A stretch of DNA of 64,000 nucleotides from Streptococcus suis (GCF_002960445.1 NZ_POJD01000195.1:1-64000), one strand, 5' to 3'. Counted from the stretch's first letter, positions 45,477-54,545 are shown. Notes: generated by a model from the sequence alone, not told the origin. Numbers and translations: made by a program.

Positions 45477-45492
45477 TGATATAATTATTATA
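45477..45492. promoter_or_regulatory. Interlocked divergent -10 boxes of hit and ecsA
   Basis: Plus strand TGATATAAT (TATAAT 45480-45485) points to hit; minus strand TATAAT (45487-45492) points to ecsA. The two polymerase footprints would overlap almost completely. The -35 regions are weak on both sides. Confidence 0.5.
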
Positions 45493-45519
45493 ACAGAAAT
45501 CCTAGAAAGAGGGCGTATT

Positions 45520-45933
45520 ATGTCAGATTGTATCTTTTGTAAAATTATAGCTGGAGAAATCCCAGCTTCCAAGGTCTATGAAGATGACCAAGTTCTTGCC
45601 TTTTTAGACATTACTCAGGTCACCAAGGGACATACCCTAGTCATTCCAAAAAAACACTATCGTAATGTCTTAGATATGGACGCCGAGGCAGCTGGACAAC
45701 TCTTTACTGCCGTTCCAGCTATTGCCCGTCACTTGAAGGAAAAATTGGGCGCTAGCGGTTTAAATATTGTCAACAACAATGAAGAAGCAGCTGGACAAAC
45801 CGTTTTTCACACCCATATCCACCTCCTGCCTCGCTTTGACCAGAACGATGGTCTGGATATTCAATTTAAGGTCAATGAACCTGATTTTCCTGCCCTAGCC
45901 AATTTGGCTCAAGAAGTCTATCTAGGAGAATAA
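45520..45933 (+). CDS. hit: HIT-family nucleotide-binding protein
   Basis: 137-residue histidine-triad protein. CIFCKIIAGEIPASKVYEDD at the N-terminus and the catalytic triad HTHIHLLPR (about 98-106) are diagnostic. Hint-type members hydrolyse adenosine phosphoramidates and similar nucleotide conjugates; the cellular substrate is unknown. Divergent from ecsAB, as in other streptococci. AGAGGG precedes the ATG. Confidence 0.95.
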   Translation: MSDCIFCKIIAGEIPASKVYEDDQVLAFLDITQVTKGHTLVIPKKHYRNVLDMDAEAAGQLFTAVPAIARHLKEKLGASGLNIVNNNEEAAGQTVFHTHIHLLPRFDQNDGLDIQFKVNEPDFPALANLAQEVYLGE

Positions 45934-45934
45934 G

Positions 45935-46234
45935 ATGAAACTTCGCAACCTCCTCTTAGCCCTATCTGCTGCTAGTGCTACCTATCTGGCCATATCCAAC
46001 CGAGAAAAAATTGCCAAAGAAGTCAAGGATACCAAGCAAATTATGACTGATATGGAAACAAGCAAAGCCAATATCCAGGAACAACTTGCCATCATCCAAA
46101 ATTTCAAAGAGCCACTAGAAAGTCTAGCAAATGATTTACAGTACAAAAGCCGTGTCTATCAGCAAAGTATTACAGGAAATCTAGAAGAAATCCAAAAAGT
46201 AATGGCAAAATATAAAAAAGAAGACGAAAAATAG
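45935..46234 (+). CDS. Small secreted/membrane coiled-coil protein (YtxH-like)
   Basis: 99 residues. An N-terminal hydrophobic stretch (LRNLLLALSAASATYLAI, about 3-20) is followed by a heptad-rich, charged coiled coil to the end (KDTKQIMTDMETSKANIQEQ ...). It is one base after the hit stop with an AGGAG inside hit, so it is cotranslated. The layout resembles YtxH-type proteins, but the match is only structural. Function unknown. Confidence 0.75.
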   Translation: MKLRNLLLALSAASATYLAISNREKIAKEVKDTKQIMTDMETSKANIQEQLAIIQNFKEPLESLANDLQYKSRVYQQSITGNLEEIQKVMAKYKKEDEK

Positions 46235-46242
46235 GCCAAAGA

Positions 46243-46270
46243 AAATGAGATTGGAAATCCAACCTCATTT
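46243..46270. terminator. Bidirectional terminator between the hit operon and the LCP gene
   Basis: AAATGAG-TTGG / CCAA-CTCATTT arms with a 4-nt loop and T6 on the plus strand, between convergent genes. Confidence 0.85.
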
Positions 46271-46271
46271 T

Positions 46272-47516
46272 TTATTGTCCTTCTTCTGTTTGTATTTCTG
46301 TTCCAACCTCGGTTGTTCCAGATATTTCTGTTTCTGTAGTCTCAACTACAACAGAATCAAACTGCTCTTCACTGACTTGTAAGTCACTTGCATCAGTAGC
46401 GACCGTCCCCGTCATCGTCTCCAAATCAATCACTTCCGCCCAAGGACTGGCCTCAAGTTCTAGTAAATCTGTATAAGCATTATAGACGTTGATTGGACTA
46501 GACAAGCCCATCTGCCCCTCATAAACCTTAACATTTGTTAGGAGATCCGTCTTTGCTTCTAAACCAATAGAAGTCTTCAAGATATTTTGCATCTCTAGCA
46601 AATGCTGGGTAGGAGGTAGCTGGTAATAGATTTCATCAACAAGCTCATCAATTCCTCTCAATTGGTAGGAATGTAAATTCCTAATTGAGTCCTTGTATCC
46701 TAAAAGTTCTGGTATCGTTGCCGTACTGATTTCAATATCCGTCCGCATGTTGTTGGAAATAGCTGTTAAAATTTTCTTATACTGGGTAAAGCCATCTAGT
46801 TGTAGAAGTTTCTTCACAATAGCTGTAATGACCTCACGCTGACGGCGTTGACGACCAATATCTCCTTCTGGATCGTCGTAACGCATCCGTGCATATACAA
46901 GAGCCTGATCACCATTTACCAAACGTTTACCTGTTGGAACAATTGCCGTATAGGCTGGTTCATACTCTGAAATGGAAATCGGGAAACCTAGTGTATTATT
47001 GACTTCAATCCCACCTACTGCATCAACTAGCTCGACTAGACCATCCATATTGATTTCAATGTAACGATCAATGTTGATGTCCATCATTTTTTCAATGGTA
47101 GCAATAGCCATAGGAGCCTGCCCGTAGCTATAGGAGTGGTTAAGTTTTTCTACCGTTCCTGTTGATTCTCCATTGGCTTCAGCAATCTCCACCATGATAT
47201 CACGCGTCAAACTCATCATCGTGGTTTCCTTAGTTTTGGGATTGACCGTCACCAAAATCATGGAGTCACTTCGACCTTCCTCCCAAACGCCACCACGAGT
47301 AGCCTGGTCCATATCCACCCCCATCAAAAGAATGGTAAGAGGCTCCGTTGCATCGATAGGCGTAATTTCCTCTTCACCATCTAACTGCCTAAAGGTTTTT
47401 GAAATCGCATCTGTCGAAAAGTTTAATAAACTAATCCCATAGGCAAATCCAGCTCCAAGTGTCAGAACTATAATCGCCAACGACATTAAGACTATTTTTT
47501 TTCCAATTGTCATCAT
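46272..47516 (-). CDS. LytR-CpsA-Psr (LCP) family glycopolymer transferase
   Basis: 414 residues: a short N-terminus, one membrane helix (about 8-31) and an extracytoplasmic LCP domain (about 60-290) with LTILLMGVDMD, RSDSMILVTVNP and RMRYDDPEGDIGRQRRQREV, the arginines and acidic residues that hold polyprenyl-pyrophosphate glycopolymers. A Ser/Thr/Glu-rich C-terminal tail follows. LCP enzymes attach teichoic acids or capsule to peptidoglycan. It overlaps the GNAT stop by 4 bp, forming the tsaE-GNAT-LCP operon known in pneumococcus. Confidence 0.93.
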   Translation of the reverse strand: MMTIGKKIVLMSLAIIVLTLGAGFAYGISLLNFSTDAISKTFRQLDGEEEITPIDATEPLTILLMGVDMDQATRGGVWEEGRSDSMILVTVNPKTKETTMMSLTRDIMVEIAEANGESTGTVEKLNHSYSYGQAPMAIATIEKMMDINIDRYIEINMDGLVELVDAVGGIEVNNTLGFPISISEYEPAYTAIVPTGKRLVNGDQALVYARMRYDDPEGDIGRQRRQREVITAIVKKLLQLDGFTQYKKILTAISNNMRTDIEISTATIPELLGYKDSIRNLHSYQLRGIDELVDEIYYQLPPTQHLLEMQNILKTSIGLEAKTDLLTNVKVYEGQMGLSSPINVYNAYTDLLELEASPWAEVIDLETMTGTVATDASDLQVSEEQFDSVVVETTETEISGTTEVGTEIQTEEGQ

Positions 47517-48037
47517 TCACCAATTAGCCTGCCCATGTAATAGAGGTCAAGCCATTCCCCTTCATCTGTTCTAGCCCCTCTCACCTGGGTCCCTTCAATC
47601 ACAAAGCCCATCTTCTGATAGAGGTGGACTGCCGCTTGATTGCGCACCTGAACAGTTAATTCCAGACGCTTGAGGAGGTCTATTTCCTGAGCCCACTCGA
47701 TGACCTCATCCAGTAAAATGGTCCCCAAGCCATGTCCCCAGTAATCTTTTTTTATCGCAATGAAAATATTCCCGATATGGCTGATCCGAAATTGTTTGGA
47801 TGATTTGACAGAAATAGCCCCTATAACTTCCGTTCCTACTTTCGCCAGCAAACACAGTTCACCAGGATTTTCAATGCCAGCTTCAAAAATCCTTTCCATC
47901 TCTTCAGGACTAAACCGAAAGCCTGATTCATCCATGACCAGATAATCCGTTTCGCTAGCCACTTGGTTCATAAAATCAATAAAGGCCACCGCATCAGCTG
48001 GCTCAGCCTCGCTAAAATATACTTCTTTTTCAGTCAT
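47513..48037 (-). CDS. GNAT-family N-acetyltransferase
   Basis: 174 residues. The acetyl-CoA motif reads IGNIFIAIKKDYWGHGLGTILLDEVIEWA (about 85-110) and the C-terminal NQAAVHLYQKMGFVIEG is the typical motif B. The start at 48037 lies inside the last codons of tsaE (8-bp overlap), with GAGGAAA upstream within tsaE; a longer frame would overlap tsaE more. The substrate is unknown; similarity to ribosomal-protein acetyltransferases is only general. Coupled to tsaE and the LCP gene. Confidence 0.87.
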   Translation of the reverse strand: MTEKEVYFSEAEPADAVAFIDFMNQVASETDYLVMDESGFRFSPEEMERIFEAGIENPGELCLLAKVGTEVIGAISVKSSKQFRISHIGNIFIAIKKDYWGHGLGTILLDEVIEWAQEIDLLKRLELTVQVRNQAAVHLYQKMGFVIEGTQVRGARTDEGEWLDLYYMGRLIGE

Positions 48038-48470
48038 TCTGTATTTCCTCAGCCAATACTTGACTTTTAGCCCCATGAGCCTTAAAAGTCAGACGACGAC
48101 CGTCTTCTTCCTTCTCGATACGAACGAGCAAATAGTCATCTAATAGGCTTGCATCCAACAATTCTCCCCATTCGATAACCGTCACACCACCACCATAGAG
48201 AAAATCATCTAAATCAATAGAATCCGGATCGTCACCAATCCGATAGACATCTAGATGGTAGAGAGGCATTCGACCTTCATACTCACGGACAATGGTATAA
48301 GTCGGACTTTTAATCATCTGGTCAATATCCAAACCCTTAGCCAAACCCTTGGTCAAAGTGGTCTTTCCTGCACCTAAATCGCCCGACAGGACTAGCACTT
48401 GATTGGCCTTACAAGCCCTACCAATTCGCTCACCGATTGCAATCAATTCATTTTCATTTTGACTATACAT
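48030..48470 (-). CDS. tsaE: tRNA threonylcarbamoyladenosine biosynthesis ATPase TsaE
   Basis: 146-residue P-loop ATPase that, with TsaB and TsaD, completes t6A formation on ANN-decoding tRNAs. Walker A LSGDLGAGKTTLTKGLA (about 29-45), SPTYTIVREYEG and YHLDVYRIGDD are signatures. The start ATG at 48470 (MYSQNENEL) matches family N-termini. The TATAAT of a strong promoter ends 7 nt before this ATG, so the transcript seems leaderless. First gene of the operon with the GNAT and LCP genes. Confidence 0.95.
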   Translation of the reverse strand: MYSQNENELIAIGERIGRACKANQVLVLSGDLGAGKTTLTKGLAKGLDIDQMIKSPTYTIVREYEGRMPLYHLDVYRIGDDPDSIDLDDFLYGGGVTVIEWGELLDASLLDDYLLVRIEKEEDGRRLTFKAHGAKSQVLAEEIQND

Positions 48471-48477
48471 ACTTGTT

Positions 48478-48506
48478 ATTATACCATAGCCATTCGGCTT
48501 TGTCAT
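48478..48506 (-). promoter_or_regulatory. tsaE promoter (leaderless start predicted)
   Basis: Minus strand: -35 ATGACA (48501-48506), exactly 17-nt spacer, -10 TATAAT (48478-48483) with TGG as extended -10. The usual start 6-8 nt downstream falls at or next to the A of the tsaE ATG (48470). Confidence 0.75.
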
Positions 48507-48540
48507 AGGTCTACTGGAAATTGTAGACAAATCTACAGAA

Positions 48541-48568
48541 AAAATCGCAAGCCTAGGCCTGCGATTTT
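48541..48568 (-). terminator. fakA terminator
   Basis: AAAATCGCA / TGCGATTTT arms, 10-nt loop, T tract on the minus strand, between fakA and the tsaE promoter. Confidence 0.85.
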
Positions 48569-48570
48569 GT

Positions 48571-50235
48571 TTATTCTACACTGAAAAGATATGGATAAAC
48601 TGGTTGGTTTCCTTGATGGATTTCGACCTCGATATCTTCAAATTGTTCTTCTAGCTGTTCAGCAAGTGTCTGCGCCAATTCTTCATCACCATCTTCACCG
48701 ATATAGATCGTTACGATTTCGCTATCTTCATCCAGCATTTTCTCAAATGTAGCAACAAGTGTTTCCATCATATCTGGATTGGACACTACAATCTTGCCAT
48801 CAACCATACCAAGGTTGTCATTCTCATGAATTTCAAGACCATCAATGGTTGTATCGCGAACTGCAGTTGTCACACTACCACTTTTCACCTCTGCGAGAGA
48901 TGCCGTCATCGCTTCAAAGTTGCTTTCCAAATCACGACTTGGATCAAAGGCAAGCAAGCTAGTGAAGCCTTGTGGTAGAGTCTTGGTTTCTACAACCTTA
49001 ACCGCCACTTCAGCAACTTCTGCTGCAGTCTGAGCCGCCATCAAGATGTTCTTGTTGTTTGGAAGCAAGATGACATTACGGGCGTTGACCAATTCAATAG
49101 CATTGACAAAGTCTTCTGTTGATGGGTTCATGGTCTGACCACCTGAAATCACATAGTCAACCCCTTGTGATTTGAAGATTTCTGTCAATCCCTCACCTGC
49201 CGCAACAGCAACAATGCCATATTCTTTTTGTTCAGCTGGTTTTTGGTAGGCTTCTTCTTTTTCAACTTGCGCTTCATGTTGTTCACGCATGTTGTCCACT
49301 TTTACCTTGACCAAGCTACCATATTGAAGACCTGCCTGCATGACCAAGCCCGGATCTTCAGTATGGACATGGACTTTAACAATTTCATCATCGTTGACAA
49401 CTAGGAGAGAATCACCAAGGTCGTTGAGGTAGTTACGGAATTCTTCATAATCAAAGTCCTTGACATAAGTAGGTCCTTGGCGAAGAGCTACCATGATTTC
49501 TGTACAGTAACCGAAGGTAATGTCTTCTGTCGCTACATGGCCAGCTACAGACTTGTGATGCTCTGCATTGATCATTTCTGTCATAACAGCTGGAGTTGCT
49601 TCAAAATCCTCAGAAGCAATGTACTCACCTGTCAATGCTGACAAGAAGCCTTCGTAGATATAAACCAGACCTTGACCACCTGAATCGACAACTCCAACCT
49701 CTTTCAAGACTGGCAACATTTCAGGTGTTTTCTTGAGGGCACGGTTGGCACCTTCAAGGGTTGCGCGCATAACTTCTACCGCATCATCAGTTTCTTCTGC
49801 TTTTTTAAGAGCTGCTGTAGCTGCCCCACGAGAAACCGTCAAAATGGTACCTTCAACTGGTTTCATTACAGCCTTATAGGCCACTTCTACACCATGTTGG
49901 AAGGCCTGCGCCAAGTCTTTACCGTCCAATTCAACCTTGCCTTTAACAGACTGACCGAAACCACGGAACAATTGTGACGTAATAACACCAGAGTTTCCGC
50001 GAGCACCCATAAGTAAACCTTTTGACAAGATTTGAGCGACTTCACCAACCGTATTTGCAGGCTTGTCTGCCACTTCTTTGGCACCATTGGTGATGGTCAT
50101 GCCCATGTTGGTTCCCGTGTCGCCATCTGGAACAGGAAAGACGTTTAATGAGTTTACATATTCGGCTTGTTTATTCAGACGAGTAGATGCTGCCTGCACC
50201 ATTTCTTGAAATAAACTTGTTGTAATTTTAGACAC
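48571..50235 (-). CDS. fakA: DAK2/DegV-type fatty acid kinase subunit FakA (YloV)
   Basis: 554 residues. The N-terminal DhaL/DAK2 domain (1-200) contains NVFPVPDGDTGTNMGMT (about 31-47), the Mg-ATP site, and KGLLMGARGNSGVI; the middle and C-terminal parts match YloV/FakA. FakA phosphorylates exogenous fatty acids held by a FakB protein (encoded elsewhere). The start codon is GTG at 50235, with AGGAG 7 nt upstream. It follows the Asp23-family gene by 2 bp, the usual pairing in Firmicutes. Confidence 0.94.
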   Translation of the reverse strand: MSKITTSLFQEMVQAASTRLNKQAEYVNSLNVFPVPDGDTGTNMGMTITNGAKEVADKPANTVGEVAQILSKGLLMGARGNSGVITSQLFRGFGQSVKGKVELDGKDLAQAFQHGVEVAYKAVMKPVEGTILTVSRGAATAALKKAEETDDAVEVMRATLEGANRALKKTPEMLPVLKEVGVVDSGGQGLVYIYEGFLSALTGEYIASEDFEATPAVMTEMINAEHHKSVAGHVATEDITFGYCTEIMVALRQGPTYVKDFDYEEFRNYLNDLGDSLLVVNDDEIVKVHVHTEDPGLVMQAGLQYGSLVKVKVDNMREQHEAQVEKEEAYQKPAEQKEYGIVAVAAGEGLTEIFKSQGVDYVISGGQTMNPSTEDFVNAIELVNARNVILLPNNKNILMAAQTAAEVAEVAVKVVETKTLPQGFTSLLAFDPSRDLESNFEAMTASLAEVKSGSVTTAVRDTTIDGLEIHENDNLGMVDGKIVVSNPDMMETLVATFEKMLDEDSEIVTIYIGEDGDEELAQTLAEQLEEQFEDIEVEIHQGNQPVYPYLFSVE

Positions 50236-50237
50236 AA

Positions 50238-50603
50238 TTATTCTCCTACGACTTTAATATTTTGGATAAAAACATTAACGGCATCAACAGAGATACCCAA
50301 TTGATTTTCCAAGTTGAATTTCACACGTTCTTGGATATTGCGAGATACTTCACTGATTTTCACACCGTAACTCATAACAGTGTAAACATCGACTGCAATG
50401 CGACCATCTTCCAAGGTCTTAATGACAACACCTTTGGAGTAATTTTCCTTGCGTAAAAGGGCCTGAAAATTATCCTTAATCGCAGACTTACTAGCCATAC
50501 CAACAACACCGAAAATCTCAGTCGTAGCACCACCGACAACTGTGGCAATCACGTCATCAGTTAATTCAATCTGGCCGTCTTTTGTATTGATTTTTACAGT
50601 CAT
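50238..50603 (-). CDS. Asp23/Gls24 family protein (YloU-like)
   Basis: 121-residue Asp23-family protein (TDDVIATVVGGATTEIFGVVGM; VDVYTVMSYGVKISEVSRNIQ). It is the YloU-type paralogue always paired with fakA and may couple fatty-acid kinase to the membrane; this role is not established. AAGGAAT precedes the ATG. It differs from the YqhY-type member at 16741-17133. Promoter at 50635-50663. Confidence 0.92.
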   Translation of the reverse strand: MTVKINTKDGQIELTDDVIATVVGGATTEIFGVVGMASKSAIKDNFQALLRKENYSKGVVIKTLEDGRIAVDVYTVMSYGVKISEVSRNIQERVKFNLENQLGISVDAVNVFIQNIKVVGE

Positions 50604-50634
50604 AATTCCTTACCTCAAATAGTTTTATCACTCC

Positions 50635-50663
50635 ATTTTACCACATTTTCTGTATTCTGTAAA
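50635..50663 (-). promoter_or_regulatory. asp23-fakA promoter
   Basis: Minus strand: -35 TTTACA (50658-50663), 17-nt spacer, -10 TAAAAT (50635-50640) with TGG as extended -10. Confidence 0.7.
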
Positions 50664-50698
50664 AGACAAGCTTGTGACAGCTGAAAGGAAGAGAAAAA

Positions 50699-50717
50699 GA
50701 GTTCCCGAAGGAACCCT
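50699..50717 (-). terminator. oppC terminator
   Basis: GGGTTCC-ttc-GGGAACTC stem-loop with TTTTTCTC on the minus strand, shortly after the oppC stop. Confidence 0.7.
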
Positions 50718-50727
50718 TATGTGTTTG

Positions 50728-51630
50728 TTAACCCAAACGTTGTTTTGCATCGGCAGCACGTTGGAAGGCTTGACCGACATAGTTGATACAAAGCATCATA
50801 ACAAGGATAAAGATAGCTGCTGGCAACCAAATCCAAGTCTTGTTCTCTAAGATATCTGCATTACGGGCATTTGAAATCAAGGTACCCAAACTTGGAACTG
50901 TCGACGGAAGACCGAAGCCTAGATAAGTCAATGATGTTTCGATACCAATATTCCCTGCAAAGTTGAGGGTCAAGTTGACAATAATCAAAGAACTCAAGTT
51001 AGGCAAAATCTCACGGAACATGATCATAAAGTCACTTGTTCCAAGTGTTTTCGACGCATTGACATAATCCAAGCTAGCCTCAGACAAGGTTCGCGTACGG
51101 AAAAGACGGGCCTTAGCTGTCCAATAGAAGGCACTCATGATTAGGATAAAGTGATAAATGGTATAGTTTTTGATAACCGTTACGAAAACGATAATGAGCA
51201 TCGTAACAGGTAGAATCATAATGAAGTCCACAATCCGCATCAAGAAACCATCCAAACGACCTCCATAGTAGCCTGAAATCAATCCGACCGAGATACCAAC
51301 AATACTTGTAATAATGGTAATAGTAAAACCGATAACAATGGAGTTTCGAGCACCAATAATCAACTGACCAAAGATATCTTTACCACCTTCATCCGTTCCC
51401 AAGATATAACCATCAACTCCAGGTTCCAAGTAACGTCCCAAAAGATTGACTTTCATCACTTGCTCTTGATCCAAGACCAGGGCACCGATGAAAACAGTCA
51501 AAAGAACTGTCACCAAAATGACCAAGGAAGCTAAAGCTAATCTATCCTTCAAGAACTCACGCGCGATGACGCGAAAACCACCTGGAGGAGTTGAAGCTGA
51601 TTGTACTTGTTTTTTATTTTCTTTACTCAC
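50728..51630 (-). CDS. oppC: Oligopeptide ABC transporter permease OppC
   Basis: 300-residue inner-membrane permease with six predicted membrane segments; the first (about 32-54) is followed by a long external loop containing ILGTDEGGKDIFGQLI, typical of DppC/OppC. The cytoplasmic EAA loop is DYVNASKTLGTSDFMIMFREILPNL. It forms the pore with OppB. The start codon is GTG at 51630 with GGAGGAG upstream. Last gene of the oppDFBC segment; terminator follows. Confidence 0.94.
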   Translation of the reverse strand: MSKENKKQVQSASTPPGGFRVIAREFLKDRLALASLVILVTVLLTVFIGALVLDQEQVMKVNLLGRYLEPGVDGYILGTDEGGKDIFGQLIIGARNSIVIGFTITIITSIVGISVGLISGYYGGRLDGFLMRIVDFIMILPVTMLIIVFVTVIKNYTIYHFILIMSAFYWTAKARLFRTRTLSEASLDYVNASKTLGTSDFMIMFREILPNLSSLIIVNLTLNFAGNIGIETSLTYLGFGLPSTVPSLGTLISNARNADILENKTWIWLPAAIFILVMMLCINYVGQAFQRAADAKQRLG

Positions 51631-51643
51631 CTTACTCCTCCTT

Positions 51644-52600
51644 CTATTTCACACGGATACGTGGATCTACAATACTCATGATAATATCTGAAATCAAGGT
51701 TCCCAAGAGAGTTCCCATACCAAATATCAACAAGAGGGCCAAGATAACACTATAATCACGACTAGAAATGGAATTATAGAACAATTGACCGATACCTGGA
51801 TAGGTAAAAATATTCTCGATAAAGATAGAACCGCCGATCAAACCAGTCAATTCATAACCCAAGAATGATGCGATTGGCAGAATAGAGTTACGGAAGATAT
51901 GACGGTTGTAAACCACACGCTCAGGAACACCCTTAGCACGCGCCGTACGGACATAATCTTGGCTCTTAGCATCGATAATCCCTGTACGGAGGTACTGGAT
52001 GGTTACTGTTGTAGATAAGATAGCCATGGTAATCGCCGGTAAAATCATATGATGAAGACGGCTGAGTACTGCTGCAAAACCTTCAACGCCACCCCCGATT
52101 GAACCACGAGTTGGGAACCAGCCCAAGCTAAAACCAAACAACCACAACATAAGAATGGCAAAAACGAAGGTTGGTGTTGAGAAGGTCAGGAAGTTGTAAA
52201 CCCCAATCACCTTATCAGCTAGAGAGTTTTGGTAGCGACCAGCAATCATCCCCAAAGGAAGGGCAATAGCATAGGTCAAAATCATGGTCAAGAGCGACAA
52301 CCAAATAGTGTTGTTCAAGCGTTGCATGATAACATCCAAAACAGGTTGCTTAAAGAGGAAACTCTGACCAAAATCACCCTGCAAGAGATTACCAACCCAG
52401 CGGAAGTATTGAATATGAATTGGGTCATAGTACCCTGCTGCAATCCGTTTTTGTTCGATAATGGCTGGGTCGATATTGGGATCAATCATACCCGTAAAAG
52501 GATCCCCTGGCATCATCTTAGCCACGAAGAAAGCGATGACACTCAAAATGATAATTTGAGGAATCATCATGAGCAAACGACGTAAAACTGTTTTCCACAT
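51644..52600 (-). CDS. oppB: Oligopeptide ABC transporter permease OppB
   Basis: 318-residue permease with six membrane segments and the OppB hallmark N-terminus (RRLLMMIPQIIILSVIAFFV), then GDPFTGM. The EAA loop is DYVRTARAKGVPERVVYNRHI. It pairs with OppC to carry peptides delivered by OppA. It begins one base after the oppF stop, and oppC follows after 13 bp, so the block is one transcription and translation unit. Confidence 0.95.
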   Translation of the reverse strand: MWKTVLRRLLMMIPQIIILSVIAFFVAKMMPGDPFTGMIDPNIDPAIIEQKRIAAGYYDPIHIQYFRWVGNLLQGDFGQSFLFKQPVLDVIMQRLNNTIWLSLLTMILTYAIALPLGMIAGRYQNSLADKVIGVYNFLTFSTPTFVFAILMLWLFGFSLGWFPTRGSIGGGVEGFAAVLSRLHHMILPAITMAILSTTVTIQYLRTGIIDAKSQDYVRTARAKGVPERVVYNRHIFRNSILPIASFLGYELTGLIGGSIFIENIFTYPGIGQLFYNSISSRDYSVILALLLIFGMGTLLGTLISDIIMSIVDPRIRVK

Positions 52601-52601
52601 C

Positions 52602-53543
52602 TTAGTTCTGACCTCCTTTTGGAAGGGCTACCTGATGAGTTGCTGAGAAGGTTTGTAAATCGTAAACTCGACCCTTTTCATCATAGTATTGACCTTGTTT
52701 TTCTTGATACTCTTTTTCAGCAACCAAGCGTTTTTCCTTGTTCTTCAAACGATTAACTGGATCAATCGATGGAATAGCTGACAAAAGACGTTTGGTATAG
52801 ATATGCTGTGGATTGTTATAGATGTCCTGCTTGTTACCCGTTTCTACGAAGCGACCACGGTACATGATAAACAATTCGTCACACATATGTTGCACAACAC
52901 CAAGATCATGAGAAATAAAGAGGTAGCTGAGTTTAAACTCATCTTGGATACGTTTCATATAGTTCAAAACCTGAGCTTGAACAGACAAGTCCAAGGCAGA
53001 AACAGGCTCATCAGCAATAATCAGACGCGGATTACTTGCTAGGGCACGGGCAACGCCGATACGTTGACGCTGACCACCTGAAAATTCATGTGGATACTTG
53101 ATCAAGGCTTCTTCGTTGAGACCGATGGTATCCAAGAGTTGAAGGACTTTTTTCTTCTCCTCATCTGGAGAAAGACGGTCAAAGTTACGAATAGGCTCAG
53201 CAATAATGTCTAAAATACGTTTTTTAGGGTTGAAACTAGAAAGCGAATCTTGGAAAATCATTTGGACATCACGATTAAAGTTACCTTTTTTACTGCGTGA
53301 TTTGTTGGTCACATCCTGACCCTCATAGATGATTTGACCAGATGTAGCCCGCTCCAAACCAATAATTGCCTTACCAATTGTTGACTTACCAGAACCTGAC
53401 TCGCCTACCAAACCATAGGTTTTTCCCTCTTCAAACTCGAGATTGACACCATCCACGGCATAAACATGGTCTGTGACACGGTTAAAGAAGCCACTTCGAA
53501 TTGGATAATGGACTTTTAAATCTTTTACTTCAATAAATCCCAC
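52602..53543 (-). CDS. oppF: Oligopeptide ABC transporter ATPase OppF
   Basis: 313-residue ATPase with Walker A GESGSGKSTIG near 50, signature LSGGQ-type (EFSGGQRQRIG) and Walker B LIIADEPVSALD, followed by the OppD/F C-terminal extension. The start codon is GTG at 53543 with AGGAGG 8 nt upstream. It works with OppD as the energy module. oppB starts immediately after its stop. Confidence 0.95.
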   Translation of the reverse strand: MGFIEVKDLKVHYPIRSGFFNRVTDHVYAVDGVNLEFEEGKTYGLVGESGSGKSTIGKAIIGLERATSGQIIYEGQDVTNKSRSKKGNFNRDVQMIFQDSLSSFNPKKRILDIIAEPIRNFDRLSPDEEKKKVLQLLDTIGLNEEALIKYPHEFSGGQRQRIGVARALASNPRLIIADEPVSALDLSVQAQVLNYMKRIQDEFKLSYLFISHDLGVVQHMCDELFIMYRGRFVETGNKQDIYNNPQHIYTKRLLSAIPSIDPVNRLKNKEKRLVAEKEYQEKQGQYYDEKGRVYDLQTFSATHQVALPKGGQN

Positions 53544-53546
53544 TAT

Positions 53547-54545
53547 TTAGGCCTCCTCTTCAAAATAGAATGTTTCGTGACAAGTACAACGAACAAAGTG
53601 GTTTGGTCCTACTTCATGCATACCTGGATTTTCCTCGTGAGCACTTGCTTCAATCCAAGGAATACGTGGTGCAAAACGGCAACCTTGACGCAACATTTTG
53701 GTAATCGGTGGTACGATACCTTCGATAACGTGAAGATCCCCACCTTCGCCACCTGATTGCGGATTTGACTTCAAGAGCGAACGTGTATATGGATGTTTTG
53801 GATTGGTAAAGAGTTCCTCAACAGGAGCCACCTCAACAAACTGACCACCATACATAACGGCTACACGATCAGCCGTTTCTGCCACTACACCCAAGTCGTG
53901 GGTAATCAAAATAATACCAGAACCCGTTTCCGCCTGAATATCATTCAAGAGGTCCAAAATCTGTGCCTGAATGGTCACATCCAAGGCTGTTGTAGGCTCA
54001 TCGGCAATAATGATTGGTGGCTTACAAGAAAGGGCCATAGCGATAATAATACGCTGGCGCATACCACCTGAAAGTTCATGTGGATACTGCTTGAAGGTAC
54101 GCTTCGGGTTCGGAATACCTACTTGAGCCAACAACTCCAAAACACGCTCCGTACGAGCAGTCGCATCCAAGTCCGTGTGATAGAAGAGGGCTTCATCAAT
54201 CTGCGCTCCAATGGTCATCAAGGGGTTGAGGGAAGCCAAGGGATCTTGAAAAATCATCCCAATGTCATTTCCGCGTACAGTATTGTACTTAGCTTCATCC
54301 ATCCCAATCAACTCCATATCATTGTACTGGATACTTCCTGTTATTTTTGTGTTTAATGGATTGTGCAAGCCCATAATGGTCGTTGCCAAAGTAGATTTAC
54401 CACATCCTGATTCTCCAACGATTGCAAGAATCTCATTCTTCTGCAATGAAATATCAACGCCATCAACAGCATCAAAATAATCATCAGCAATACGGAATCC
54501 GACGTGTAAATCTTTAATATCTAAAAGCGGTTTTTCAGTAGCCAC
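53547..54545 (-). CDS. oppD: Oligopeptide ABC transporter ATPase OppD
   Basis: 332-residue ATPase with Walker A GESGCGKSTLA, signature ELSGGMRQRI, Walker B IIADEPTTALD and a C-terminal cysteine region (GCRFAPRIPW ... HFVRCTCHETF), which resembles the Fe-S or metal cluster region of OppD proteins. The start codon is GTG at 54545 with GGAGG 7 nt upstream. First gene after a promoter that overlaps a near-perfect CodY box; separated from oppA by a terminator. Confidence 0.95.
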   Translation of the reverse strand: MATEKPLLDIKDLHVGFRIADDYFDAVDGVDISLQKNEILAIVGESGCGKSTLATTIMGLHNPLNTKITGSIQYNDMELIGMDEAKYNTVRGNDIGMIFQDPLASLNPLMTIGAQIDEALFYHTDLDATARTERVLELLAQVGIPNPKRTFKQYPHELSGGMRQRIIIAMALSCKPPIIIADEPTTALDVTIQAQILDLLNDIQAETGSGIILITHDLGVVAETADRVAVMYGGQFVEVAPVEELFTNPKHPYTRSLLKSNPQSGGEGGDLHVIEGIVPPITKMLRQGCRFAPRIPWIEASAHEENPGMHEVGPNHFVRCTCHETFYFEEEA

